From positions 248,001-312,000 of the forward strand of contig WBVU01000003.1 of assembly GCA_009192285.1 (NCBI GenBank): a stretch of DNA of 64,000 bases, read 5' to 3'. The DNA is from Morchella semilibera. Lineage: Eukaryota; Ascomycota; Pezizomycetes; Pezizales; Morchellaceae. How positions within the stretch are numbered: position 1 is the stretch's first letter; the number at the start of each line of letters is the position of its first letter. Made by a program: the position numbers and the translations under genes. Below are positions 37,155-47,367 of this stretch, piece after piece. The notes beneath the pieces were generated by a model. It did not search any database. It saw only the letters and a program-made list of their open reading frames with translations, and was not told where the DNA came from.

Positions 37155-38283
37155 TCCCCTACCCCCGAGTACGTACCTACTACGCACAGGCCAGGGATCA
37201 AAAACGAGTATGTAGTTCCAAGCCCTTTAGTGTAGTCGTATGATGAAGAGGAGGTGCAAGTAAGCTTCGTTGAGCCACCCCTCACCCCACCCCCCTCCCC
37301 CCTCCCCCTCTTCTACATACCTCTTCCACACATATTCTATGCAGCAATGAATGACTCAGTATAACCGGGGAGGCTGTTTGTTCCACAGGATCTATATTTT
37401 GGAACTGATAAGGCCGGAGGAATGCAATTGTATGTACGATACCCTCCACTAATCTGCAAGGATAATATACTAATAAATATTTCGAGTACGTATAGCACGG
37501 TATTGTACGGTACTCTTCCTACCTGTGCCTCTGAGTAATCCACTCTCGAACGTATGGATATGAGAATCCCAACTGGCAATAATCTAAAAGGGGAAAGTAC
37601 CCTCACAACCAAGGCGACGTCGTCGACCACCATGGGGGTCCCGACTGAAAACAACAGGGCCACAATAATACCGCAGGATGAACAGTGACTTAGAGCCTGC
37701 AACAAAAGAGGCTGCGCTGTATATGTGTAACCCAAAGTACGTACTACCGATACGATCACCATGACTAGTCTAGTGATCCATGGTCATCACTCAAGCGAGC
37801 GAGCTTCGCCTACTCGGTCAAACAGCGTTCACTCCCCACCATCCACCATGAAATAAGATTATAGTGACGGGGAAAAAAAAAAGAAAATAAACACAAAAGG
37901 TTGTTGTGTGCATGAATTTAGGGTAAGTGCATACATCTGTATGTACGCGTCATACCCTTCTTGAAACTTGGGAATGTTATTGGGTTTCGTATTCAAAAAC
38001 CTTATTATAGGTGTCAAAAATCTAAGCCTTGGCTGGCTATGGGATTCTGGAGGCCGATTGTCCAGATGGTACTAACCAATTGGAGACGATACCCATAGAT
38101 AGGTAGGCGGGGTGGGATAATACATAAAAAGCTTGTGGGATCCACCTTGGTTGGAGACAATCAGAGTCGATAAGGAATCTAGCTCCACATAGAGAATCCA
38201 CCTCAACAGTCGCCTAGGATATTTACCTCAATCAATAGTTGCAACTAGTAGTCCCGATATTAGTTCACCTCCCGACTATCAAG

Positions 38284-39296
38284 ATGTCTGAAAACTCCAC
38301 AATAGTGGATACTGATAACTGTACCTTTCAAACATGCAGTATCGAGGACTCATATTTCGACTACCGACCCTCCCTCGCTCTCAACAGTCTCCTCATCGCT
38401 CTCTTCAGTCTCTCAGCAATTCTGTATCTAATCCAGGGGATCCGTTACAAGACATGGAGTTTCCTGGCCGTCATGCTTCTTGGAAATATTGCTGAGATTA
38501 TTGGCTACGGCGGGCGAGTCTGGGGTTACAACAATCCCTTCACCATGAACCCCGTAAGTAGCCTAAGATATCTTCATGATTGAATTGTATAACCTATACT
38601 AACCAACCCGATAGTTCCTGATCCAAATTTGCTGCCTTACCTTTGCGCCTGCCTTCCTTGCTGCAGGTATATACCTCTGTCTCTCCCGGATGTAAGTCTC
38701 CCTACCCAACCCCGTGTCCCTAAGCAGTCAAAACTAACCCCCAACCCAGAGTCGTCATCTTTGGCGCCGATATCTCCCGTATCCCCCCTAAAGCCTACAC
38801 CTGGCTCTTTGTCTCTTGCGACTTTGTCTCCCTCGTCCTTCAAGCCGCCGGTGGTGGTGTCGCCTCTGTCACCTCACAGGACGGCAAATCACCCACTCTT
38901 GGCACCAACATCATGATTGTGGGTCTCTCATTCCAGGTCTTCACACTAGCCCTCTTCATGCTACTGTGCGCCGAATACGCCCTCCGCGTCGTCCGCCGAC
39001 AGGGAGAGCTTGACCCCACCCACGCGAAGCTGAGGGCGAGCCGCAAGTTTCGGGGGTTCCTAATTGCGCTGGCGTTGAGCACTACCTGCATTATGATCAG
39101 GAGTATCTACAGAGTTGTCGAGATGGCGCAGGGGTGGGACGGCACGCTTATCAAGAACGAGACGCTGTTTTTTGTGCTCGAGGGAGTGATGGTCGTGCTT
39201 GCGGTCGGGGTGCTGAATGTGTTCCACCCGGGATGGTGCTTTGGGGAGGGATATAGGGTGACGGAGAAGGAGAGGAGCCAAGAGGAGGAAATGTGA
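38284..39296 (+). CDS. RTA1-family seven-helix membrane protein
   Basis: Three exons, 38284-38553, 38615-38691 and 38750-39296, give 297 residues. The introns (61 and 58 bp) have GTAAGT donors and CTAAC-like branch sites. Seven hydrophobic segments are evident. Family phrases include the block ending IGYGGRVW in helix 2, and FVSCDFVSLVLQAAGGG preceded by SRIPPKAYTWLF, which is the RTA1 hallmark. The loop after the first helices and the C-terminus (RVTEKERSQEEEM) are charged. RTA1-like proteins (Rta1, Rsb1, Rtm1 of yeast) are fungal plasma-membrane or ER proteins linked to lipid export and to tolerance of toxic compounds. Which role applies here is unknown. A near-consensus leader (CAAGATG) marks the start. 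Confidence 0.9.
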
Positions 39297-42200
39297 GCAG
39301 TGCGTCTACACAGCTAGCTAACTGTCAAAGATTGTTGGGATGGGAGGTTTTTTTTTATTGTTTATTTATTTAGACTTTGGAGTGCCGGTTCTTATATTTG
39401 GGGTGGGGAGGGCCGGGTTTGTGGTAATGGGCTTTCCACTAATGACGCCTGTAGATTTCTTTTGTCCCATTATTCCCCCTCATCTTTTTCTGGGCGTTAT
39501 CTGCTCGTTTACCACTTTTTCTTTTTTACTGTTCTATCATGAAATCATCTATTGTATAAAAGAGTATCATCTACATGTACTTCGTAGCTAGAGCTAATAC
39601 ACCCGTAGCCACACCGAACCGTCCCCCCCCCCCAGAAAAAAAAAAGAAAAAAAAAGAAAAAAGAAAAAGAAAAAAAAGGCCAATGATTACAAGTCCCTTG
39701 ATTTGTAACCCGCCCCCACCCGGCCCGGCTCGCCGGGCCCCCGGGCCCCGGAGACGCGGCCCCCACGCCATCTATCTGGGGCGCTACCCGGTGGCTGTGT
39801 AGGTACCGGGTAACAGGCACGGTATCGCCATCGGCTCACGAGCGAGTTTCGGGTTTGGGGTGTTGCGCGGGTCACGGGCTGTCACTCGGTGGTTGGGTCA
39901 TGGGGTATCATTCGGCTTACTTGGGGGGGGGGTGTTTTGTTTTGTTTTTTGTTTTTGTTTGATTGTATGCAGCCTTCCACCTTCAAAACAAAACAAGGGG
40001 AGAAAAAGAGCACAAGAGATAAACAAACACTAGTGGGTATAGGCTCCGCGTGCTGTGTGGGGCGCTGGGGGGTCGAGTCGGGTCGGTAAGGAACTCTTCA
40101 CCCTCACCCTCACCCCCACCCGCCGCCCCCTGTGGCGTCTCGGATCGTGCCGCGGCGTGGGGTGGTTCGTGTTGGGGGGGGGGGCGTAATGGGTAGATAC
40201 ATACCTCTGGGCGCCGGGTCCGCTTGGCCAACGTGGATGTGGTGCGCTGGCTGTGTGTGTTTCCTTCTCTTTTAATCTTCTCCCTTTTCTGTTCTATGAG
40301 GGGTGGGGGTTATGTTACGACGGAGTTGGTGGTATCGGTACCCGGGCCGGCCGGGTTGGGGTATGGGTATGGGTGTACCGGCCCCATCGGGCGGTGCGCG
40401 GGTGGGTGGGTGCGGGTCAGCAGCGGCGGCGGCATTTTAGGGCGTCTGCGCAACTAACCGTGTGGACCCTGGTATCGTGGTGCACACATACCCCGCCGCC
40501 CCTCCCGGTGCCCGGGGTCGACCCGGTGCGGAGTTCAAGCCGGCAAGCAGGCAGGCCATTCAAAACCGTAACCCACCGCGCGTTGCAGCAGCACCGTACG
40601 TTGTATCATCGCCATCCAGGAGTCCAGAGCCATATCTACAGCTACATCCGGGTGGGGGGGGGGGGGAGGACTTGTGTATATACTTAGGCTCGCTACCTTC
40701 CGGGTTCTTTACTTATATATAGGCTCTACTTGACCCTCTTTCCTGCGTTGGCTCCTGGATGTGTTATTCCTCCGCTGCTAGAGTAGTACGCAATTCCTGA
40801 CTGGCCAGCCGGACCTCTCTCTCTGCCGGGACGCAGAATACTATACCGCCCGCGAGTGTCTACCGCGCCGCGCCGCTGTACCCTATGTCCCCAGTTCCTC
40901 CTCCTCCCCGTGCTTACTCTACTCTGCCCAACAGCCAAGGCTCCAAATGCCGGCTCGGCTCGCTCCTTCGTGGCGCCCCCTTCTCCCGCCTCCGCTAGCC
41001 TTCCCATGGATCCATGCGCCCCGCCAGCATGCGTCCTATGGCTCGCAACATAATAAAACATAGATACCAGCAACCCGACACGGCAGCAGCGGGGCCTGCA
41101 TACCTCCCAGCCAGAACAATGCCCGGCGGGTGCAGGTACGTAGTCTCGTACCTACTCTACTCTACTCTCGCCCCAGACCCCAGACCCCAGTGGTTGTATG
41201 GTCCGATACCGGAAGGGTCTGGGGTGTGCTTGCCCGGGGAGTTTGTATTTACCAGTCCCTTTTTATTTGTTGTTGTTGCCCGGTTGCTAGAAGTGCCAAA
41301 AGCCCGGTTTCTATGCCATGCCAAAGAGCCCCCCCCCGGAACTCCGACCAGGGAGAGTCCAAAACCGTATTCTACCCAAAAAACAGTCCGGCGGGGTTAC
41401 TTAGACCCGGTTTCTTCCCGAAGGGTTGTTGCTCCAGACCCTACCCTACGTGATGGGCCTACCGCCCGATCGATCGTATAAAATATCAGCTTGATTTGAC
41501 CCTGACTTCAGCCCAATATCAAGCCTTTATGATTGATGTTTTAGGCCAGAGACTATGGTTTCGATATTGAGTGAAGATTACGGTGCCGGATTTTATTCAC
41601 CGAAGATCTGGATGCGCTACTCGATCGCGCTCCTTCGCATAGGTGAATTGCAAATGAAACCCTAGATTATTTCTCGTCTAACTGTCTTCACTGCCTGCTT
41701 GGTTCCGTGCTCTCCTCCTGGTACAGTGGTTCCGTACTTAGGTACGGTACGGCGCGCGCGGTGCTTGACTCCAGGCTCATTTGAACCCACTACTGAACCC
41801 ACCGACGCCCACGCACGACCAACCAAGTAGAGACAGGAAGGAGGTGTAGAGGCGACGGTGTAGTAGCGGAATGATGTCTGTCCACAACCCTAACCCTATT
41901 CCTTCGCGTTCTCCAGAAAGAGCCTGATCGCACTAAATATCAAGGTTATCGCCCAGTCAGGTATATCAAGCCCCCATAAGCTAGCAGGCTGGTATTTATA
42001 CGTTCGGGCGGTAATGTATGACATAACAAAGCACGCCCGTGGGGTACGAGATGGTCTCCCGCACGGTGGTGGTGGTGGTGGTGGTGGCTGTGACAGTAGG
42101 GTTAATCGGGCGTTGGGGACATATCCCAGCAGCCCGCCATGATCGGGCAGATAACTAAGGTTTGTTCTGGCCCGAGTATCTCAAAAAAAAGGTCGCAAAA

Positions 42201-43538
42201 GGAAGCTCCCTTCGACCAGAGTCGAACTGGTGACCAACCGGTAAGCAGCAATTACAGCCGGGTGTGATACCAACTACACCACAAAGGGATGGGGGGAGGC
42301 CTGGCGTGCGACGGTTTTGGGGTGGTGGTTAGGCTAAATGCTTGGCGTTGACCGTGGCTGATAAGCCGAACCGGGCGGGTTTTTGCCTGGCGGGGGCGTG
42401 GCGAGCGCCGGACAGCACAGTCGCTCACCTGTGTACTTACCAGCGGGCGCGGATCGGGTGGTGTGGTGTGGTGTAGTCGCACGGTCTGGGTACACACAGT
42501 CTCGTTCCTGGCCCGTACGGGATATTCTGAGCACACCCGACCTCTCAGCGCACGGTTGCACGGTGCTTATTTGGGCCACACGGACCAGGAGGCGATCACT
42601 CGTGGGGGTTGGTTCAGCCCTAACCAAACCAGCCAGTTAGTCTATCTATATAGCAAACGGTTTAAGGTTGTGTTGTGTTGGTTGTGTTGGGTTAGGTTTC
42701 TCTATTCTACGGGCCGAGACAGCCAGCCAGACAGACCCACACAGCCGATCCATCCATCCACCCATCCATCCATCCATTCTCGGCAACGGGCGGGCGCAAC
42801 GTCACAGGAAAAAGAAACAGCGGAGAAAAAAGAAATATCTACATCTGCGTGTAAGACATTGAGAAACGCACGTATCGGTTGGGTGCCGGTAGTGACGATC
42901 GGGTCAAACATCCATTGGTAGAGAGCGAGTCTGTAGGCAGGGACAAACATTCAACTGTTGAATTGTCCTGTTCTGGTCCGTGTGCGACTCAATTCCTTGC
43001 ATGACGTCGATGGCGCCCACGCCGGAATCGGACGGCTGAATTGGTCTTTTGGAGGTTCGGGAGGAGGAGAGGGAGAAGAGGGAGAGGGAGGACCGGGAGA
43101 AGTGGTCGAGATGCAGCAGGAAAGTGGGGAGCCGGACAAAGGATCTTTCCTTCTTTCTTCCCTCCCTTCCTTCTTCATCTTCTTCTCTTCTTCTCTTCCC
43201 ATCTTCACGTCTCATCCTCATCATCCTCCTCATCCTCATCCTCATCCTCATCACTACACCTATCATCATCATCATCTATCACCAATCACCAATCATCAAT
43301 CATCAATCATCAATCGATTATACACAGATCAATCATACACAGACAGACAGTATCTCCCCCAATTCTCCCTCTCCTCTCCCAATCTATCCTGACAGCTGAT
43401 CCTTGCCCTCCTCCCTCCCTGCAGATCCCAGCTCGTCATCCCGGTAAAACCACGCTTGGCCAATTGCAATACTCCCCTCCCAACCAGACACATACGCACA
43501 CATACACACACACACACACACAATACAAACAACCAGCA
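39297..43538. other. GC-rich intergenic region
   Basis: Apart from the tRNA at 42206-42289 no gene is supported. From about 39600 base composition turns GC-rich, with many homopolymer G/C runs (for example near 39630, 40180 and 40655) and A-rich tracts near 39645. Forward frames here overlap in several frames at once, as GC-rich non-coding DNA does. A CCCTAACCCT motif is at about 41886. The last 500 bp hold CT-rich runs, CATC repeats and a CA microsatellite (about 43495-43525), probably the leader of the next gene. Confidence 0.55.
42206..42289 (-). tRNA. Probable intron-bearing tRNA; isotype uncertain (anticodon reads GTA)
   Basis: Read on the minus strand, the acceptor stem TCCCTTT pairs with GAAGGGA (one G-T pair). 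The D arm contains GGTGTAGTTGGTATCAC, and the T arm is CCAG-TTCGACT-CTGG in context with A and B box sequences intact. The anticodon region fits a loop starting CTGTAA, with a 9-nt intron (42243-42251) after position 37, giving GTA (Tyr). One anticodon stem pair is mismatched, and a T1-A72 end with G73 is unlike eukaryotic tRNA-Tyr (C1-G72). T-runs follow downstream on the minus strand. It could be a degenerate tRNA. Confidence 0.6.
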
Positions 43539-45257
43539 ATGTACCACCGCCGCCGGCGCTCCCATTCCACCCCCGCTGACCCCAATCCCAATCCCACCCA
43601 CACGCTCGCCGCCGCCGCCGCCGGAACAGCCCTCCGCCATGCAACACCCACACCCACGCCCATCGGTAGCACCCCCACAAAACGCATGCTCAAGCGCCGC
43701 GACAGCTACTCCTCCGCCAGCGACGGGGGCGGCGGAATCCAGCGCGCCAACAGCCTCACCGAGCGCCGCCTGCGCAAGGAACGGGGAACGGGCAGCAGCA
43801 GTATCGATATCGACGTCTGGCGCCGCGCCAGCACCGGCAGCGCGCGGGTCAGCATGCCCAGGAAGGTGACGGCGTACCATGAGGAGGGCGAGGACAGCAG
43901 CGAGGACTACCCGGCAGACGACGACAGCGGCGACCTGCAGCTACCGCGGTCGCCGCCGCTCCGCCCGTTCCCTACCACGCTGCGGAACGGTGGTGGTAAT
44001 GGCAGTTGGGCCCTGAAGAAGCTCATCCGCCCGTCACCCGACCACACCGCCCGCAACCGCCGCCACTCCCTCGACTACGAGGACTCCTCCGCCTCGCTCG
44101 AGTCCATCGCCGAGGACCGCACCCTCCCGTCGCCCGCACCCCTACCCTCAAAGATCCTAGAGGAGCCTGACGACTCCAGCTCCGGTTCGGACACTACCGC
44201 CCGAAGGGGTAAACCTACGTTTCTGTCGCTCCCGCGCCACAGCCCCCCCGCGCGCTCAGCCTCCCCCGTAAAATCGGCACTGAAGCACACCTCTGCACCC
44301 CTCGCGCCCTCCAAGCCGCCCCGCGTCAGCTTCAGCGACGAGGACTCCATCGCCAGCTTCCCGGCGCGCGCGCGCTACAGCCTACCCGTGTTTGGGGGAA
44401 TCACGGCGCCGTCCCCCCCGCCGAGCGATAGCAGCCAGGAGAGCATCATCGGGCTCGAGAGCGCGCTGCGATACCCAAAGGGGCAGCCCCCGCTCGGCGC
44501 CGGCACCGCCGTAAAGCGGCTTCTGAGCGAAGGCGGGAGGCCCCCCGCACCGCTGGGCGGCGGCACAAGGACAAGTGCCCCGCTGCCACTGACGCCGCCG
44601 GCAACCAGGGCAGGGCCGGAGCCGGAGCCGCGGGTACTGTACGACAGCGACAGCGAGAGCGAGAGCGACAAGAGCGGGCAGAGTATATACTCGGACGCCT
44701 TCGAGGCCCTGCCGCCGCACCCGCTCGGCGCGCTACCGGGGATCTTGGAGGTTGCCCCTCCTCCTCCTCCACCACCACCGCCGCCGCCACCACCACCACC
44801 GCCACCAGAACGGTTACACCCAGCCCTTATCGTCCGCCCTACGTCCTTCCGCCCACCGTCGGTCACGTCCCTCTCCTCGACCTCCTCGACCTCGGTGCAC
44901 CGGCTCACGCCGCGCGACCGCTCCAGTCCCGCTGCGCGCATGTTTGCCAGCAGCTTGCGCGCGCGGGGTCTGCACACGCCCGCGCACGCGCGGACGCACT
45001 CGCGCTTCTCGACAGACTCGGACCTGCCGGTTGTGGCTGCGGTGGGGGAGCCGGGGGGCGGTGGTGGTGGTGGGGTGGAGAAGATGGAGAGTAGGGGGCG
45101 GGCGGGGAGCGAGGGGACTGTGAAGCGGAAGAGAGGGCTGTGGGGGGCGGTGAAGAGGCGGGTGAGGAGGAGTACGGGGAAGGAGGTGGTGGTGGCGCAG
45201 GCGCAGGAGGGGGCGGGGAGGAGGAGGAGGAGGTGGTGGAAGTTGGGGTTGAGGTAG
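43539..45257 (+). CDS. Large intrinsically disordered basic protein, function unknown
   Basis: A single exon encodes 572 residues from the ATG at 43539; the frame stays open upstream to 43041, but that part is the low-complexity leader (CT and CA runs). The protein is rich in Ser, Pro, Arg and Ala with no folded domain that I recognise. Features in order: an Arg-rich start (MYHRRRRSHS), many Ser/Arg phospho-site-like patches (RRHSLDYEDSS), SPVKSALKH followed by RVSFSDEDS near residue 245-270, an acidic Ser stretch (DSDSESESDKSGQSIYSDAF), a run of 17 prolines near residue 406-422, and a very basic C-terminus (KRKRGLWGAVKRRVRR). The SALK...RVSFSDED and IYSDAFE phrases occur in fungal cortical or eisosome-like disordered proteins as I recall, but this is weak. 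A scaffold regulated by phosphorylation is the best guess. Codon use is strongly GC3-rich, like its surroundings. Confidence 0.65.
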   Translation: MYHRRRRSHSTPADPNPNPTHTLAAAAAGTALRHATPTPTPIGSTPTKRMLKRRDSYSSASDGGGGIQRANSLTERRLRKERGTGSSSIDIDVWRRASTGSARVSMPRKVTAYHEEGEDSSEDYPADDDSGDLQLPRSPPLRPFPTTLRNGGGNGSWALKKLIRPSPDHTARNRRHSLDYEDSSASLESIAEDRTLPSPAPLPSKILEEPDDSSSGSDTTARRGKPTFLSLPRHSPPARSASPVKSALKHTSAPLAPSKPPRVSFSDEDSIASFPARARYSLPVFGGITAPSPPPSDSSQESIIGLESALRYPKGQPPLGAGTAVKRLLSEGGRPPAPLGGGTRTSAPLPLTPPATRAGPEPEPRVLYDSDSESESDKSGQSIYSDAFEALPPHPLGALPGILEVAPPPPPPPPPPPPPPPPPERLHPALIVRPTSFRPPSVTSLSSTSSTSVHRLTPRDRSSPAARMFASSLRARGLHTPAHARTHSRFSTDSDLPVVAAVGEPGGGGGGGVEKMESRGRAGSEGTVKRKRGLWGAVKRRVRRSTGKEVVVAQAQEGAGRRRRRWWKLGLR

Positions 45258-46770
45258 ATGTCTTCTATTTCTTGTTTGTTTATTTATTTGTTGTAGTAAT
45301 AGTTTTTGTTATTTTCTTTGTCGGTATATATAAATGGGACCATATAGAGGACTTTCCTTCTTTTCTTCATTCTTCCTGTCCTGTATTACTACAACTAGTA
45401 CTACCCACCGAGTTCTTACATGCTGTCTATATGATCCCCCCCCCCCCTCTATGTCCCACCTGCTCTCCATCAAAGCGTATAGTCCACCGCCAGCCAGCCA
45501 GCCAGCCAGCCGCCCCACGGCCCAACCAGCCCATACGGCCGGTGGCCAATAATAGATAGGCTACAGTAGCGTGCTCTGGGCTGGGCTGGTTAGTTGCGTC
45601 TGCCCTTCGCGGGGGGGGGGGGCGGTCTGCACCGGTCAGTGCAGTGTGGGCGGGTCGGTCGGGTTGTGGCGGTGGCGGTGGGTTGTGGCATTGTGTCGGT
45701 GTCTTACTGACTAATACTAATACTAGCACTGATACTAACACCAGGTTACAAGCTCCAAATCAGGCCCCAAACCAAGCTACAAATAAAGCTATCCCTTGGA
45801 CGGATAAAACTTGTCAAAAATCGCGACCTACCACTTTCAGCTAATATTAACCTCGTGTGGTAACTGGTTTGGTTCGTTTGTTGCTATTTACCATATCAAG
45901 CAGTATAACTCCCCTACTAAGTGGTGCACGGTCCAGGTCGCGAATTTGACAACTTTCATCCGTCCAAGGGATAAACAAAGCTACAGATCAAGCTACAAAC
46001 GAACACAACCCAACCACATTCTTGCACACCCGCCGCCCGGTTTCTGGCTAGCTTGTCCGTCCATGTTCTGTCATAGATTAGCTGGCGCTGGCGCTGGTGC
46101 TGGTGCTGGGTTAGTCCCCCACACCACCGCCCACCGCCCAGCCCAGCCCGATACCGAGACCGTTCAAAACACCCAACTACCGCCCGGATGACATGACATA
46201 CGCGGGTAGCTACCACGTTATCTGAGTTTATAACCGTTTGTATATTTGCGCGCGTCGGTAAGTTGTATACCGAGTCTACGGGGGCGGGCGGCTGTTCTGG
46301 GCTGGATGGGGCCGGGGTTGAGTGTGGTTGTGTTGCGGCCCGGTTATCGGGTAACGATATTATGCAAGCCCAGCTCTTGGCTTGCGGTCCATAGAATTGG
46401 TTACAGTAGCGCGAAGCTAGTACACCGGGTTCTAGGCATTGCTGGGTACCCTGAACCGTGGATCATGGGTCGTCACTCGGTTGGCGTCATGGGGTGTCAC
46501 TCGGTTTTGGTGACCCTTACCGACACAGGCCTGTGTCTGGGGTGGGTGTTTTCAAGAGGTTGGGGAAGAGCACAGGGTGGGTGGTGGTGGTGGTGGTTAC
46601 TTGAAACGGCCCGCTCGGCGGCGAGTGATGGGCTGTGACGCGGTGTTTCAAGATGGAGTCTTGAATGCTTGCTGTGTGGTATATATACCCCGCCCCTCTC
46701 CAGCAAGACAACCACAACAACAGAGCATTCAGATCTACAACTACAAGACAAATCCACACACAAACAAACA
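45258..46770. other. GC-rich intergenic with one MITE
   Basis: No supported gene. It contains a TATCCC-ended MITE (45790-45972), G runs near 45610 and a paired copy of the dispersed motif at 46472 and 46495, with a forward copy at 46622. The last 90 bp have a TATATA box-like run (about 46680) and a CA-rich leader before the RING gene. Confidence 0.55.
45790..45972. mobile_element. MITE, TATCCC-ended family, copy 2
   Basis: It starts TATCCCTTGGACGGAT and ends with the complement. The internal mirrored block TTGTCAAATTCGCGACCT (right end, complement) is shared with the copy at 7784-7959. The outermost inverted repeat is nearly perfect, so this copy may be younger than copy 1. It is non-coding. 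Confidence 0.8.
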
Positions 46771-47367
46771 ATGGCACAAGCACCAGCACTAACCTTCCAC
46801 TGGAACCCCCACACCAGCACCGTCACCATCCCCAGCGGCAACGGCAACGGCAACGGCAGGACAGAGACCCTCACGCTCCGCACACTCTTCAACCGGCACG
46901 CCCTGCACTACGACGCCTTCGCCCCGTCCTACGAGCGCACACGGGTCCTCGCGCTCTCGGCGCCCACCGCCCCCACCGCCCCCACCGCCGTCGTCACAGA
47001 GGGTGGCGGGTGTCCGGTGTGCTTGGAGGACGACGCGCCGCCGCAGCTGCTCTTCCGCTGCGGCCATGCGCTGTGTTCCGCTTGCACGTGCACGCTGGCT
47101 GGCGGCGGGGGCGGGGCGTTCGCGTGTCCGCTGTGTCGCGCGGCGGTGACGGAGGTTGCGGATGTGCTGGGCGGGGAGGTCAATTTGGGGGGCGCGGCGT
47201 ATGTGGTTAGGTATTCGGAGGGGGTGATGGGGGCGCTGGTGTGGCGGGCGGTGGGGGGGTGGGTTGTGGAGCTGCTGCCTACGGGGAGGTTGTGGTTGGG
47301 CGCGCGGGGGGGGAGGTGCGGGTGCATGGGGTGGTGGGGGGGAAGGTGTTGGGTATGGCGGTGGTGA
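46771..47367 (+). CDS. RING-finger (C3HC4) protein, probable E3 ubiquitin ligase
   Basis: A single exon encodes 198 residues from ATG 46771 (leader AAACAATGG). A RING finger lies at residues 81-122: C81-x2-C84-x12-C97-x-H99-x2-C102-x2-C105-x13-C119-x2-C122, of the C3HC4 type found in E3 ubiquitin ligases. Before it come a short beta-like N-terminus (LTFHWNPHTSTVTI) and an Ala-Pro-Thr repeat linker. After the RING, the sequence AAYVVRYSEGVMGALVWRAVGGWVVELLP looks folded. From about residue 180 the frame turns Gly/Arg/Trp-rich just after a run of eight G (about 47307-47314), while another frame continues with coding-like character to 47444. The true C-terminus may therefore differ. The substrate is unknown. 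Confidence 0.75.
   Translation: MAQAPALTFHWNPHTSTVTIPSGNGNGNGRTETLTLRTLFNRHALHYDAFAPSYERTRVLALSAPTAPTAPTAVVTEGGGCPVCLEDDAPPQLLFRCGHALCSACTCTLAGGGGGAFACPLCRAAVTEVADVLGGEVNLGGAAYVVRYSEGVMGALVWRAVGGWVVELLPTGRLWLGARGGRCGCMGWWGGRCWVWRW

Larger units (their letters stand above)
34258..38283. other. Intergenic with foldback elements
   Basis: No supported gene. Inverted-repeat elements lie at 35658-35792 and 37060-37154. Copies of the dispersed motif are at 34842 and 36331. A minus-strand frame at 37337-37762 is hydrophobic but has no recognisable family or splice context. Confidence 0.5.

Noticed and set aside
37337-37762. Hydrophobic minus-strand frame of 141 residues, considered as a membrane-protein exon
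   Set aside because: No matching family motif and no partner exon with a continuing frame was found on either side.
43049-43399. Frames upstream of 43539, including extension of the 572-residue protein to 43041
   Set aside because: They consist of GA, CT and CATC runs. The ATG at 43539 after the CA microsatellite is a better start.
46497-47327. Minus-strand frames opposite the RING gene
   Set aside because: GC-rich shadows; the RING Cys/His spacing clearly fixes the coding strand.
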